Shown: one piece after another, positions 1-7,408 of the stretch
Position numbering within the stretch: the first letter of the stretch is position 1
Layout of the letters: each line of letters begins with the position of its first letter
Assembly (NCBI GenBank): GCA_001465015.1
Contig: LNEO01000342.1
Span: 1-64,000 of the forward strand
Length of the DNA: 64,000 nucleotides
Direction of reading: 5' to 3'
Source of the DNA: Deltaproteobacteria bacterium Ga0077539
Lineage (GTDB): Bacteria > Myxococcota_A > Polyangia > Polyangiales > Ga0077539
Notes under the pieces: model-generated
What the model was told of the DNA's origin: nothing
The model's input: the letters and a program-made list of their open reading frames with translations, nothing else
Database searches by the model: none
Program-made: the position numbers and the translations under genes

Positions 1-137
1 GCAGCGCGGGTGGGGGCTTCAGCACTGCGCCCACTGTCGTTCTGCTCATTCGGCGCGGCAGCGCGGGTGGGGGCTTCAGCACTGCGCCCACTGTCGTTGC
101 GCTCGCTCGCGCGCGGCAGCGCGGGTGGGGGCCGCCG
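1..137. repeat. Tandem direct repeat, about 57-58 bp unit
   Basis: Two nearly full copies (1-57 and 58-115) and the beginning of a third (116-137) share the core gcagcgcgggtgggggcttc followed by agcactgcgcccactgtcgtt. The copies differ mainly in their last 15 bases. The array runs off the left edge of the window, so its full length is unknown. It lies between the window edge and the 3' end of the minus-strand gene at 259. No hairpin with a T-run is obvious. Function is unknown. Confidence 0.7.
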
Positions 138-258
138 CGCGGCTCGGTGACAGACGTCGTTTCGTCGCTCGATTCTCAGCCCAAACGCTCTGTTTCAGCC
201 GCTGAGCTCTCGGCGCGGATGGCGCGGACGGTTTTCGGCGGCGCTCAGCGGCGAGCGA

Positions 259-867
259 TCACCAACGGCAGTCGAACGTCGCTCGGTTGCGCGGCGGCGC
301 GTCGTCGACTCGAGTCAGCTCCACGGTGCCGCGCACGGCTGCGAGTTCGAACACGTTGACCAGCCCCGCGCTGATCGCGATGAACGCCGATCGAGGAACG
401 CTGTAGCTCGTCGGGTAGCTCACGGTCATAACGCCGCTGCGATCGTCGCGCGGGGTCCAAACGAACTGCATTCCTCGAATGGTCGAGCGCGAGAGAAGAT
501 CCAGTCGACTGAACAGCGTCTTGGGCGAAGTGCCGAAGAGGTGAAGGACCCCCTCGACAGCAGACCGCAGGATCGGCGAGACCGAGTCGCGCAACGTCTT
601 CAACGCGACCTCGCGGAGCCTGGTCTCGCCGGCGGTGTTGTAGATGGCCTCGTCGATCGCGATCACCAGAGCGCCGTCGACCCAGGAGGAGATCATCACG
701 GTGTCTTCGAGCGAGCGTCGCTCGGCGGGGGTAAGCTTCGCGACGCACTCGTCGAAGAGCCCCAACGCTCTGAGCGCCTGAATGCGGCCGCGCAGCACTG
801 ACCCCTTCACGTCGAAGTCGAAGCGCCTCTCGCCCACCTTGCCTGCTTTGAGGTCTTCAACGCCCAT
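259..867 (-). CDS. DUF2378-like protein of the myxobacterial paralogous family (tentative)
   Basis: The product is about 202 residues and soluble, with no signal peptide or membrane segment. The ATG at 867 is preferred over an upstream Met at 912 because gaggaggcag lies just 5' of it. The overall plan (N-terminal GSVLRGRIQALRALG, a central SSWVDGALVIAIDEA, a glycine-containing turn, and a C-terminal ATFDCRW) resembles the roughly 200-residue DUF2378/TIGR02265 family, which is expanded in Myxococcus and has no established biochemical role. The family match is from memory of its pattern and is uncertain. The gene is divergent from the LCCL lipoprotein, with 314 bp between the two starts. Confidence 0.5.
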   Translation of the reverse strand: MGVEDLKAGKVGERRFDFDVKGSVLRGRIQALRALGLFDECVAKLTPAERRSLEDTVMISSWVDGALVIAIDEAIYNTAGETRLREVALKTLRDSVSPILRSAVEGVLHLFGTSPKTLFSRLDLLSRSTIRGMQFVWTPRDDRSGVMTVSYPTSYSVPRSAFIAISAGLVNVFELAAVRGTVELTRVDDAPPRNRATFDCRW

Positions 868-1181
868 CACTGCCTCCTCACGCAATGCCCGTTGCCCGCG
901 GAAGTCGCACAACGACCCCTCTGAGTCTTGTGAACATACCAGATCGTTCGTGACAGTGTGGCGGCGATGAGCGCGGAGCTGTCTTGATGAAGAAACTTAC
1001 AGAGTCTTTAACAGGGCGATCGGTGCGGGGCTGTGTACGGTGCTCCCAAACGCCGCAGCGCCCGACGGGAGAGGCGGTGTCAGACGTTAGTAGCACATTG
1101 CATATAACCGAGGCGTCCGCGGGTTTCCGCGCTCGAGAGAGCGCGTCACGGCGCCTATCACCATCCGTTCAGGAGGAACTC
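868..1181. other. Divergent intergenic region (314 bp)
   Basis: This region separates the start of the minus-strand DUF2378-like gene from the plus-strand LCCL lipoprotein, so it must hold both promoters. A plus-strand reading frame crosses it but has low-complexity composition and no family resemblance. The only clear signals are the two ribosome-binding sites at its edges (gaggagg on the minus strand near 872-878 and aggagg at 1171-1176). I see no convincing operator or promoter hexamers. Confidence 0.5.
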
Positions 1182-2324
1182 ATGCGTACGTCGACTCGAA
1201 CGTTCTTGGCTGTGTCCGCCCTCGCCTCGGTGGCGGTCATTGCGATCGGTGGCTGCAAGAAGAAGCGACGCGGCCCCGATGGGGAGCCCGCGATCTCCAT
1301 TCCGTGGAACGCCAACGCCACTGCGTACCGATCGCAGGTAGGGGCGACGCTGACCTTCGAGTGTCCGCCCAACGGTCGGCCGGGGAGCGTCTGGGGCACG
1401 GACATGTACACGACGGACTCGAGCATCTGCTCTGCCGCTGTTCACTCGGGGCGCGTTCAGCTCGCGACCGGCGGCGTGGTGCAGATTCAGATCGGTCCGG
1501 GCCTCCCACAATATCAAGGCACCCTTCGCGGCGGGGTCGCGTCCTTCAATTTCGCCGCATATCCAGCGTCGTTTTCGATCGTCGGCGGCGCCGCGCCCGG
1601 CATGATCGCCATCCCGGTCCCGGGCGTGAACATCAACAGCAACGGGATCAACATCGGCGGGCTTCAGATCAACGTGGGCTCGGGCAACAGCGCCAACGCG
1701 CAGGATCCGTGGCGGCAGAGCGCGACGAGCCAGCGGTCTCGCGTGGGTACGTCCTTCGTGCACACCTGCCCGCCCAACGGGACCTTCGGCAGCGTGTGGG
1801 GAACAGGGATCTTCTCGGACGACTCGTCGATCTGCACGGCCGCGGTCCATTCGGGCCGCATTCAACCCGCGACCGGCGGGCCCGTGACGGTGTTCGTTCA
1901 CCCGGGTCGCAACAGCTACCAGGGAACGGTCGCCAACGGCGTCTCGAGCCGCGACTACGGTCGCTATCCCGGGAGCTTCTCGTTCGACTCGGTGGCTCCG
2001 CCCGAAGCTGCTGTTCCTCCGGGAGCCGAGCTTCTCAGCTGGACGCAATCTGCGACGGCGTGGCGTGATCGTCGCGCGACGACCATCCGAGCGTTCTGCC
2101 CTCCTGGCGCCGCGACAGGGTCTGTCTGGGGCGGCAATCCGTACACCGACGACTCGTCGATCTGCACCGCGGCCGTGCACAGCGGTCGCATTCGTCCCGA
2201 GACGGGCGGGACCTTTGGTGTGCGCATTTTCATGGGCCTTCCCTCTTATCGCGGCTCGGTGCGCAACGGCGTGACGACGCGAGACTTCGCTCGGTTTCCG
2301 GGCAGCTTCATGATCGTCCCGTAG
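1182..2324 (+). CDS. Secreted lipoprotein with three LCCL domains
   Basis: The 380-residue product starts at the ATG at 1182, six bases after a strong aggagg. It has a lipoprotein signal peptide ending I-G-G-C25 followed by KKKRR. Three copies of the LCCL fold follow, at roughly residues 45-125, 178-262 and 290-378. Each has the family hallmarks CPP(N/G)...GSVWG, a DSSIC motif, AAVHSGR and a closing NGV...YPGSF. LCCL domains occur in eukaryotic extracellular proteins such as cochlin and Limulus factor C, and bind ligands such as polysaccharide or lipid. In bacteria they are usually secreted and of unknown ligand. A roughly 40-residue Asn/Gly/Ile-rich linker separates domains 1 and 2. The gene stands alone, with the radical SAM gene 54 bp downstream. 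Confidence 0.85.
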   Translation: MRTSTRTFLAVSALASVAVIAIGGCKKKRRGPDGEPAISIPWNANATAYRSQVGATLTFECPPNGRPGSVWGTDMYTTDSSICSAAVHSGRVQLATGGVVQIQIGPGLPQYQGTLRGGVASFNFAAYPASFSIVGGAAPGMIAIPVPGVNINSNGINIGGLQINVGSGNSANAQDPWRQSATSQRSRVGTSFVHTCPPNGTFGSVWGTGIFSDDSSICTAAVHSGRIQPATGGPVTVFVHPGRNSYQGTVANGVSSRDYGRYPGSFSFDSVAPPEAAVPPGAELLSWTQSATAWRDRRATTIRAFCPPGAATGSVWGGNPYTDDSSICTAAVHSGRIRPETGGTFGVRIFMGLPSYRGSVRNGVTTRDFARFPGSFMIVP

Positions 2325-2378
2325 GGAGGTCACGAGTCGGGTGGTGGTCGGCGCGGGGGCGGTGCATCCTTCGGTGCC

Positions 2379-3242
2379 ATGAACAGCCCGACGCCCAGGA
2401 GGGTCGCGCTCTCGATTCACCGCCACGAGTCCGACGAGTGCGGGCTGCGCTACGTGTACGCGGTCCTCTCGCGCCGCGCCGGCGGCGTATCCATCGGCAT
2501 CAACGTGTCGACCACGCACGAGTGCAACTGGCGCTGCGTCTACTGCCAGGTCCCCGGCCTCGGCCGAGGAACGAGCCCCGCGGTAGACCTGCCCGTGCTC
2601 GAAGAGGAGCTGCGCGCGGTGCTCGACGCGGCCGCGAACGGAGCGCTCTTCGACGAACCCGCGCTGAACGATCGCGCGCCGCCGGTGGTCGACGTGGCGT
2701 TTTCGGGGGACGGCGAGCCCACGACGAGCGCGAATTTCGCGGACGCCGTCGACGTCGTCGGGCGCGTTTTGCGTGAAAAATCACTGAGTATTCCCGTCAT
2801 CCTGATCACCAACGGCTCGCAGGCGTCGCACGAGCGGGTGCGCGACGCGCTCGAGCGGCTCGCGGCGCAGGGCGGGCGCGTGTGGTTCAAATTCGACCGC
2901 GCGACGCCTGGCGCGATGCGGGAGTGCAACGGAACAGAGCTCTCTCCCGAATCACACGTCCGCCGCTTGATCGACTGCGCGAATCGTTGCCCGACGTGGG
3001 TGCAGTCGTGCTGGTTTGCGACGGACGGGCTTGCGCCTTCGGAGGACGAGCAGCGCGCGTGGCTCGAAGCGCTCGCGACGGCGATGCGCGACGGCGCCCG
3101 CTTGCGCGGAGTGCAGCTCTACTCGCTGGCGCGGCCGTCGATGCAGCCCGAGGCGCCGAGGCTGTCGTCCGTGGGTCGCGAATGGCTCGACGCCCTGGCT
3201 GCGCGGGTCGAGGCGCTGGGCTTGCCCGCCGCCGTCGTCTGA
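2379..3242 (+). CDS. Radical SAM protein related to COG0731
   Basis: This is a 287-residue cytoplasmic protein. C49-x3-C53-x2-C56 (CNWRCVYC) is the radical SAM 4Fe-4S motif, and AFSGDGEPT around residue 110 corresponds to the SAM-binding GGEP-type motif. The continuation (LITNGS, WFKFDRATPGAMRECNGT) matches the COG0731 group, named after the tRNA wyosine synthetase TYW1 but containing many bacterial proteins of unknown substrate. A bacterium would not make wyosine, so I infer only that this is a SAM-dependent radical enzyme. No strong Shine-Dalgarno precedes the ATG. It converges on the metalloprotease-like gene at 3289. Confidence 0.8.
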   Translation: MNSPTPRRVALSIHRHESDECGLRYVYAVLSRRAGGVSIGINVSTTHECNWRCVYCQVPGLGRGTSPAVDLPVLEEELRAVLDAAANGALFDEPALNDRAPPVVDVAFSGDGEPTTSANFADAVDVVGRVLREKSLSIPVILITNGSQASHERVRDALERLAAQGGRVWFKFDRATPGAMRECNGTELSPESHVRRLIDCANRCPTWVQSCWFATDGLAPSEDEQRAWLEALATAMRDGARLRGVQLYSLARPSMQPEAPRLSSVGREWLDALAARVEALGLPAAVV

Positions 3243-3288
3243 GCTCGTCGCAGCATCGGGCGCGAACGGCGCGGGTCTCGCGCGGTGC

Positions 3289-5058
3289 TCAGCGGCAGAG
3301 GGGGCGGTCCACGGGATACGGGTAGCGCGTGTTGGGACGGACGGCGCTGGTGATGCGAGCCCGCGAGAATCCCGCGCAGTTGAGCGCGTCGAGAAAGTCC
3401 GGCAACACCGGGATCGAGCGGCTCGTCGCGGTGACCGACGAGTACGAGCAGCGCGTCGAATCGAAGGCGCCGAGGTAGCGCTGAAAGTAGCCGCGCTCGA
3501 AGCGACCCGTCGCGGGGTCGGGGCGGTTCATCCGCGCAGACCCGAGCGCGTCGAGCACCGGACCAGGGTCGCGCGAGCCATCCGAGAGGCGCCAGAGGAT
3601 CATCGACACCTCGAGCTCGCTCAGCTTCTGAAAGAGCCCGGGCGTTCGAGAGGAGACGATGTCTGCCGCGGTGGGACTCGCGTGGGGCCAGCGCCGATCT
3701 GGGTCCTCTCCGCTGATGTCGTAGGCGTAGACGCTGGAAGAGTTGACCGCGGTGTAGAAGGGATTTCCCAGCACGATTTGCGCGAAGTAGTTGGCGAAGC
3801 CCTCCTTCCACGCGAGGCCGGGCCACGTCTCGCACCGGTAGGTGTGACCGCTCGTCTCGCTGTTGGACTCGCTGTAGCTGCCCATCATCCAGTGCCCCGT
3901 CTCGTGGAGGATCACCGAGTCGGCCCAGTACGACTGCTCGCGGTCCATCGCGTAGAACATCTGCGATTGAAAAGTGGTGCGCGTCGGGATGGCCACGCGC
4001 GTCTCGGCGCCGACGAAGGAGTTGGTCCAGTCGACTCCGGGTCCCATCCAGACGATCATCGTCCGCCCGGCGCGACCGTAGTGCGCGCGCGAGAATCGCG
4101 TTCCCCACGCGACGCGGTCGAACACGTTGGCCGCCGCAGAGTTGCGCGCGATCGTGATCTCGAGGGTCGGGCTGGGGCCGGTCAACGTGTCGACGAGCCA
4201 GGTCCATCGCCACACCGTCGCCCGACTGACAGAAGCCACGGCGCCGAGACGATCTGTGTACGCTCCGGGGCTCAGCTGCGGGTTGACCAACGCGAGGTCC
4301 GTCGTCGAGCCCGACCGCCGCACCGCCGAGACGACGACGCGATCTCCGCGCTCGATCGCAGCAGGCCGCGGCAGCGAAAACGTCCCGTCCATCGCGCTCG
4401 ACGTGGTCGACGCGAGCACCGCGCCGTCGCGCTCGAGCGTGACCAGAAATCCGCGCGCGGGTCGGTTGACCGTCGGCCCCCACGCGGTGCGACCGCTGTT
4501 TGCCGCGCGGGCTTCGTAGATCACCCTGCCCGAGATCCTGTCGGGGGTCATGGCCGGGGCGCAGCTGGCCCGCTCGTCGCTGCCGACGCAGCCGTTGGCG
4601 CAGCTCTCGGCGCTCCATCCCGCAGCGCCGCAGCGCTCGAGCGTCCGGTCGTCGCGGCAGCGCGTCGCGCCTGCGGTGCAGCGCGTCTCGACGCAGTGCG
4701 CGGCGCCTTCGACCAGCATGCAGCGCTCGGTGCTGTCGCAGCGCTCGCTCACCAACTGCGGCGCGATGTGCTCACCCATCGCGCAGCGCTCGACCATCGA
4801 GTCGCTGGCGCAACGCCCTGCGGCAGACACGCCGCGGCACGGGTCTTCGATGATCACGTCCGGTTGCGCGACGTCCTCTGCCGCGCTGTCGCTCGCGTCT
4901 TCGCCGGGCGCAGCGTCGGCCGCGTGCTGTCGAGGCACGTCGGCGACAGCGCTGTCGGCGCCCGCGTCGGTGTCGATCGAGTCGGTTAGGGGGCCGCAGG
5001 CCGCGAGGGCGAGGGCGGTCGAGAGCGAGGCGATCCAGCGGTGGTTGCTCATGATCAT
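3289..5058 (-). CDS. Lipoprotein with a gluzincin-type HExxH metalloprotease signature
   Basis: The product is about 589 residues, starting at 5058 (MIMSNHRW) or at the in-frame ATG at 5052. The signal peptide ends LALAAC, followed by an acidic Ala/Asp linker. A Cys-rich region carries repeated C-x(n)-DxxxERC motifs (about residues 75-150), then a carboxypeptidase-regulatory-like beta domain (GFLVTLERDG...STTSSAMDGTFSLP). The catalytic candidate is H385-E-T-G-H389 with E419 in WKEGFANYF, giving the HExxH + about 30 + E arrangement of gluzincins. The zinc-peptidase role is inferred from this motif. No specific M family is assigned. It is convergent with the radical SAM gene and divergent from the FHA/sigma-54 activator at 5236. 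Confidence 0.7.
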   Translation of the reverse strand: MIMSNHRWIASLSTALALAACGPLTDSIDTDAGADSAVADVPRQHAADAAPGEDASDSAAEDVAQPDVIIEDPCRGVSAAGRCASDSMVERCAMGEHIAPQLVSERCDSTERCMLVEGAAHCVETRCTAGATRCRDDRTLERCGAAGWSAESCANGCVGSDERASCAPAMTPDRISGRVIYEARAANSGRTAWGPTVNRPARGFLVTLERDGAVLASTTSSAMDGTFSLPRPAAIERGDRVVVSAVRRSGSTTDLALVNPQLSPGAYTDRLGAVASVSRATVWRWTWLVDTLTGPSPTLEITIARNSAAANVFDRVAWGTRFSRAHYGRAGRTMIVWMGPGVDWTNSFVGAETRVAIPTRTTFQSQMFYAMDREQSYWADSVILHETGHWMMGSYSESNSETSGHTYRCETWPGLAWKEGFANYFAQIVLGNPFYTAVNSSSVYAYDISGEDPDRRWPHASPTAADIVSSRTPGLFQKLSELEVSMILWRLSDGSRDPGPVLDALGSARMNRPDPATGRFERGYFQRYLGAFDSTRCSYSSVTATSRSIPVLPDFLDALNCAGFSRARITSAVRPNTRYPYPVDRPLCR

Positions 5059-5176
5059 CGTGGAGCGTGCACGAGCGAGGCCACCGAGTCGTACCCTGCT
5101 TTCGCAGGGATATTGCTGTCGGAGCGGGAGGGGCGCGGTGCGAGCGCTGTGCGACCGACTGTGTCGAAGTCGCACA

Positions 5177-5221
5177 GTTTGTGCGAGCTGTGCGACCCGT
5201 GCGAACTGTGCGAACGTTGCA
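5177..5221. repeat. 9-bp short tandem repeat (TGTGCGA core) upstream of the sigma-54 activator
   Basis: Five consecutive 9-mers (tttgtgcga, gctgtgcga, cccgtgcga, actgtgcga, acgttgcac) end 14 bp before the start codon at 5236. More degenerate copies of the core occur from about 5138. In one frame the repeat would encode a CELCDPCELCERC run, but the frame has no good start. The array sits in the region shared by the divergent lipoprotein and regulator genes, so it may serve as repeated binding sites or be a simple-sequence expansion. Confidence 0.6.
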
Positions 5222-5235
5222 CAACGGTCCGATCG

Positions 5236-6609
5236 ATGGTCTCGAGGCGAGCGACAGGGTTCGACGACGTGACCGCTCCGAGCGGGGCGGAGGTCGAGGA
5301 TCGGCCGCTGGGGTATCGACTGGTGGCGATCGAGCGCGACGCGACGCGAGAGTTCTTGTTGCGAGACGGGCATACGGCCTCGATCGGGCGGCATCGGGAT
5401 GCGACCCTGTCGATTCGCGACGAGTCGGTCTCGAGGCTGCACGCCGAGCTTCGCGCGGGAGCGACGCTCGAGGTCCGCGACACGGGCAGTCGCAACGGCG
5501 TGTTCGTCAACGGTGGGCGCATCGCGAAGGGAGCGTGGGTGGAGGTCCCTCGCGGCGCCACGCTGCTCGTCGGCTCGGTCACGATCGCGGTCGAGCGGGC
5601 GCGCGCTCCGAGCGAAGCCGCGAGACCCACGCGGCTGGAGGTGCGCGGCGGCCAAGAGCCTTCGCGGCTGATCGATAGCGCGGCGATGCGCCCCGCGCTC
5701 GAGCTCGTAGCCACCGTGGCGCCGACGGACGTCTCGGTGCTGATCATCGGCGAGACGGGCGCGGGCAAAGAGCTGTTCGCCGAGGAAATTCACAGGCAAT
5801 CGAAGCGGTCTCGCGCGCGCCTGCTTCGGATCAACTGCGCTTCGTTTACCGCGCAGCTGCTCGAGAGCGAGCTGTTTGGCCACGAGCGCGGGGCCTTCAC
5901 CGGGGCGAGCTCAGCGAAGGTCGGGTTGATCGAGAGCGCCAACGGCGGAACAGTCTTCTTCGATGAAATCGCGGAAATGCCGCTGGACCTTCAGGCGCGG
6001 CTCTTGCGTGTGCTCGAAGATCGCCGTGTGCGCCCTGTCGGCGCGGTGAGCGAGCGGGCCGTGGACGTTCGCTTCATCGCCGCGACCCATCAGCCGCTCG
6101 AGGAGCTGGCCAAGCGCGGAGCGTTTCGAAAGGATCTGTTCTACCGGCTCGCGGGCGTCGTCATCGAGGTCCCGCCGCTGCGAGAGCGACGCGAAGAGAT
6201 CCCGGCGTTGATCGAGCGGTTCGCGGCGGCGGTCGGCGCGCAGCCCGTCCGCGTGAGCCCTGCGGCGATGGAGCTGCTCTCGAGCTGGGATTGGCCCGGC
6301 AACGTGCGAGAGCTGCGCAACGTGGTCGAGCGCGCGGCGCTGCTTGCGGCGGGGCGCGAGATCGGCGCAGAGCATCTTCCGAGAGCGCTCGTGCGGCGCG
6401 ACAGTGACGCGGCGACGCCCGCGGCTCCCAAGATGCGCAGCGAGCTCGAGGCGCTCGAGAGGCAGCGGATCGTCGAGGCGCTCGCGCGGTGCAACGGCAA
6501 TCAGTCGCGCGCGGCGGCGATGATCGGGATGCCCCGGCGAACGTTCGTCGCGCGGCTGGACGCGTACGGCATTCCCCGCCCACGCAAGGGCGCTGCAGAC
6601 GAGTCGTAG
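5236..6609 (+). CDS. FHA-domain sigma-54-dependent transcriptional activator
   Basis: The product is 457 residues. The start is set at the ATG at 5236 because the upstream extension is the 9-bp repeat. An N-terminal FHA domain (about residues 20-115: SIGRHRDATLSI, SVSRLHAE, GSRNGVFVNG) would read phosphothreonine, presumably from a Ser/Thr kinase. The AAA+ domain follows, with Walker A GETGAGKE at about 172, the sigma-54-contacting GAFTGA loop at about 219, Walker B (TVFFDEIAEM) and the R-finger region. A Fis-type helix-turn-helix is at the C-terminus (CNGNQSRAAAMIGMPRRTF). These enhancer-binding proteins replace two-component receivers with FHA and are common in myxobacteria. The Ser/Thr kinase at 9156 is a nearby candidate input, but this is only inference. 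Confidence 0.92.
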   Translation: MVSRRATGFDDVTAPSGAEVEDRPLGYRLVAIERDATREFLLRDGHTASIGRHRDATLSIRDESVSRLHAELRAGATLEVRDTGSRNGVFVNGGRIAKGAWVEVPRGATLLVGSVTIAVERARAPSEAARPTRLEVRGGQEPSRLIDSAAMRPALELVATVAPTDVSVLIIGETGAGKELFAEEIHRQSKRSRARLLRINCASFTAQLLESELFGHERGAFTGASSAKVGLIESANGGTVFFDEIAEMPLDLQARLLRVLEDRRVRPVGAVSERAVDVRFIAATHQPLEELAKRGAFRKDLFYRLAGVVIEVPPLRERREEIPALIERFAAAVGAQPVRVSPAAMELLSSWDWPGNVRELRNVVERAALLAAGREIGAEHLPRALVRRDSDAATPAAPKMRSELEALERQRIVEALARCNGNQSRAAAMIGMPRRTFVARLDAYGIPRPRKGAADES

Positions 6610-6685
6610 CCGGCGGTCGTGCGGTGCGCGGCGATCGCTTCGTAGACAGCGCCGCGACGTTTGAACGATCATCGGGCACTTCGTA

Positions 6686-7408
6686 GTGAGACCTTCCGTC
6701 GCGGCGACGATCGCTCTTGTGTCTGTGTTGCTCGGCGCTCGCGTCGCCGACGCGCAGGCCACGGCGCCGACAGAGGAGGCTCGCGTCGAAGCGCGGCGCG
6801 AGTTTGCCGCGGGCCTCGCGGCGGCCGAGTCCCAGCGATGGGCGGACGCGCTGGGACATTTCGAGCGCGTCTACGAGCGGGTGCGTGCGCCCAACGTGCT
6901 CTTGAACATCGCGGGAGCGCTCGTCGCGGTCGGTCGGCTCGTCGACGCCGCGTCACGGTACGAGCAGTACCTCCGCGAGGCGCCCGAGAGCGAAGCGTCG
7001 CTGCGGGAGGAGGCTCAGCGCTCGCTCGCCAACGCGCGGGCTCGCCTCGGCATGGTCGTCTTGCGAATCAACGGGCTCTCGGGGACCGACGAGGTCTCGA
7101 TCGACGCAAACACGATCGAGCGCAGCGCGTTGGCGGGTCCGATCGCGGTCGATCCCGGGCCGCATCGCGTCACGGTGCTCAGGCAACGCACGGTCGTCGC
7201 GCAGCAGAGCTTCACCGTCGCCGAGTCGACGCGAAGAGAGGTGCTCCTTCGCGTTCAGGGAGGTCGACCGCTGTGGCAGTCGCCGTGGCTGTGGACGGCG
7301 GTCGGAGCGGTCGTGGTGGGAGCGGGCGTGACAGTGGGCGTCGTGTACGAGAGAAGCACCGCGTTGTTCGTCGGCAACGTGCCTCCGGGCTTCGTGGAGG
7401 TCCGATGA
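6686..7408 (+). CDS. Exported TPR-type protein with a C-terminal membrane segment
   Basis: The product is 240 residues from a GTG at 6686. The signal peptide is cleaved after ARVADAQA. Residues about 28-115 are helical and TPR-like (EARREFAAGLAAAESQRWADALGHFERVYE, then LLNIAGALVAVGRLVDAASRYEQYL). A beta-rich PEGA-like stretch follows (EVSIDANTIERSALAGPIAVDPGPHRVTV). Near the C-terminus WLWTAVGAVVVGAGVTVGVVY is a membrane helix. This architecture is frequent in myxobacterial envelope proteins of unknown role. Its TGA overlaps the ATG of the RCC1 lipoprotein (ATGA, 4 nt), so the two are translationally coupled and probably work together in the periplasm. Confidence 0.75.
   Translation: MRPSVAATIALVSVLLGARVADAQATAPTEEARVEARREFAAGLAAAESQRWADALGHFERVYERVRAPNVLLNIAGALVAVGRLVDAASRYEQYLREAPESEASLREEAQRSLANARARLGMVVLRINGLSGTDEVSIDANTIERSALAGPIAVDPGPHRVTVLRQRTVVAQQSFTVAESTRREVLLRVQGGRPLWQSPWLWTAVGAVVVGAGVTVGVVYERSTALFVGNVPPGFVEVR

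Noticed and set aside
2379-3242. Calling the radical SAM protein a tRNA-wyosine synthase
   Set aside because: Only the COG0731-like motifs support this, and wyosine is not a bacterial modification, so the substrate is left open.
5041-5235. N-terminal extension of the sigma-54 activator encoding a CELCDPCELCERC run
   Set aside because: It is the translation of the 9-bp repeat, lacks a ribosome-binding site, and overlaps the region that must contain the divergent promoter. The FHA domain begins after 5236.
5059-5883. Long minus-strand extension of the metalloprotease-like gene to 5883
   Set aside because: It is Arg-rich shadow sequence antisense to the sigma-54 activator. The lipoprotein signal peptide at 5058 marks the true start.
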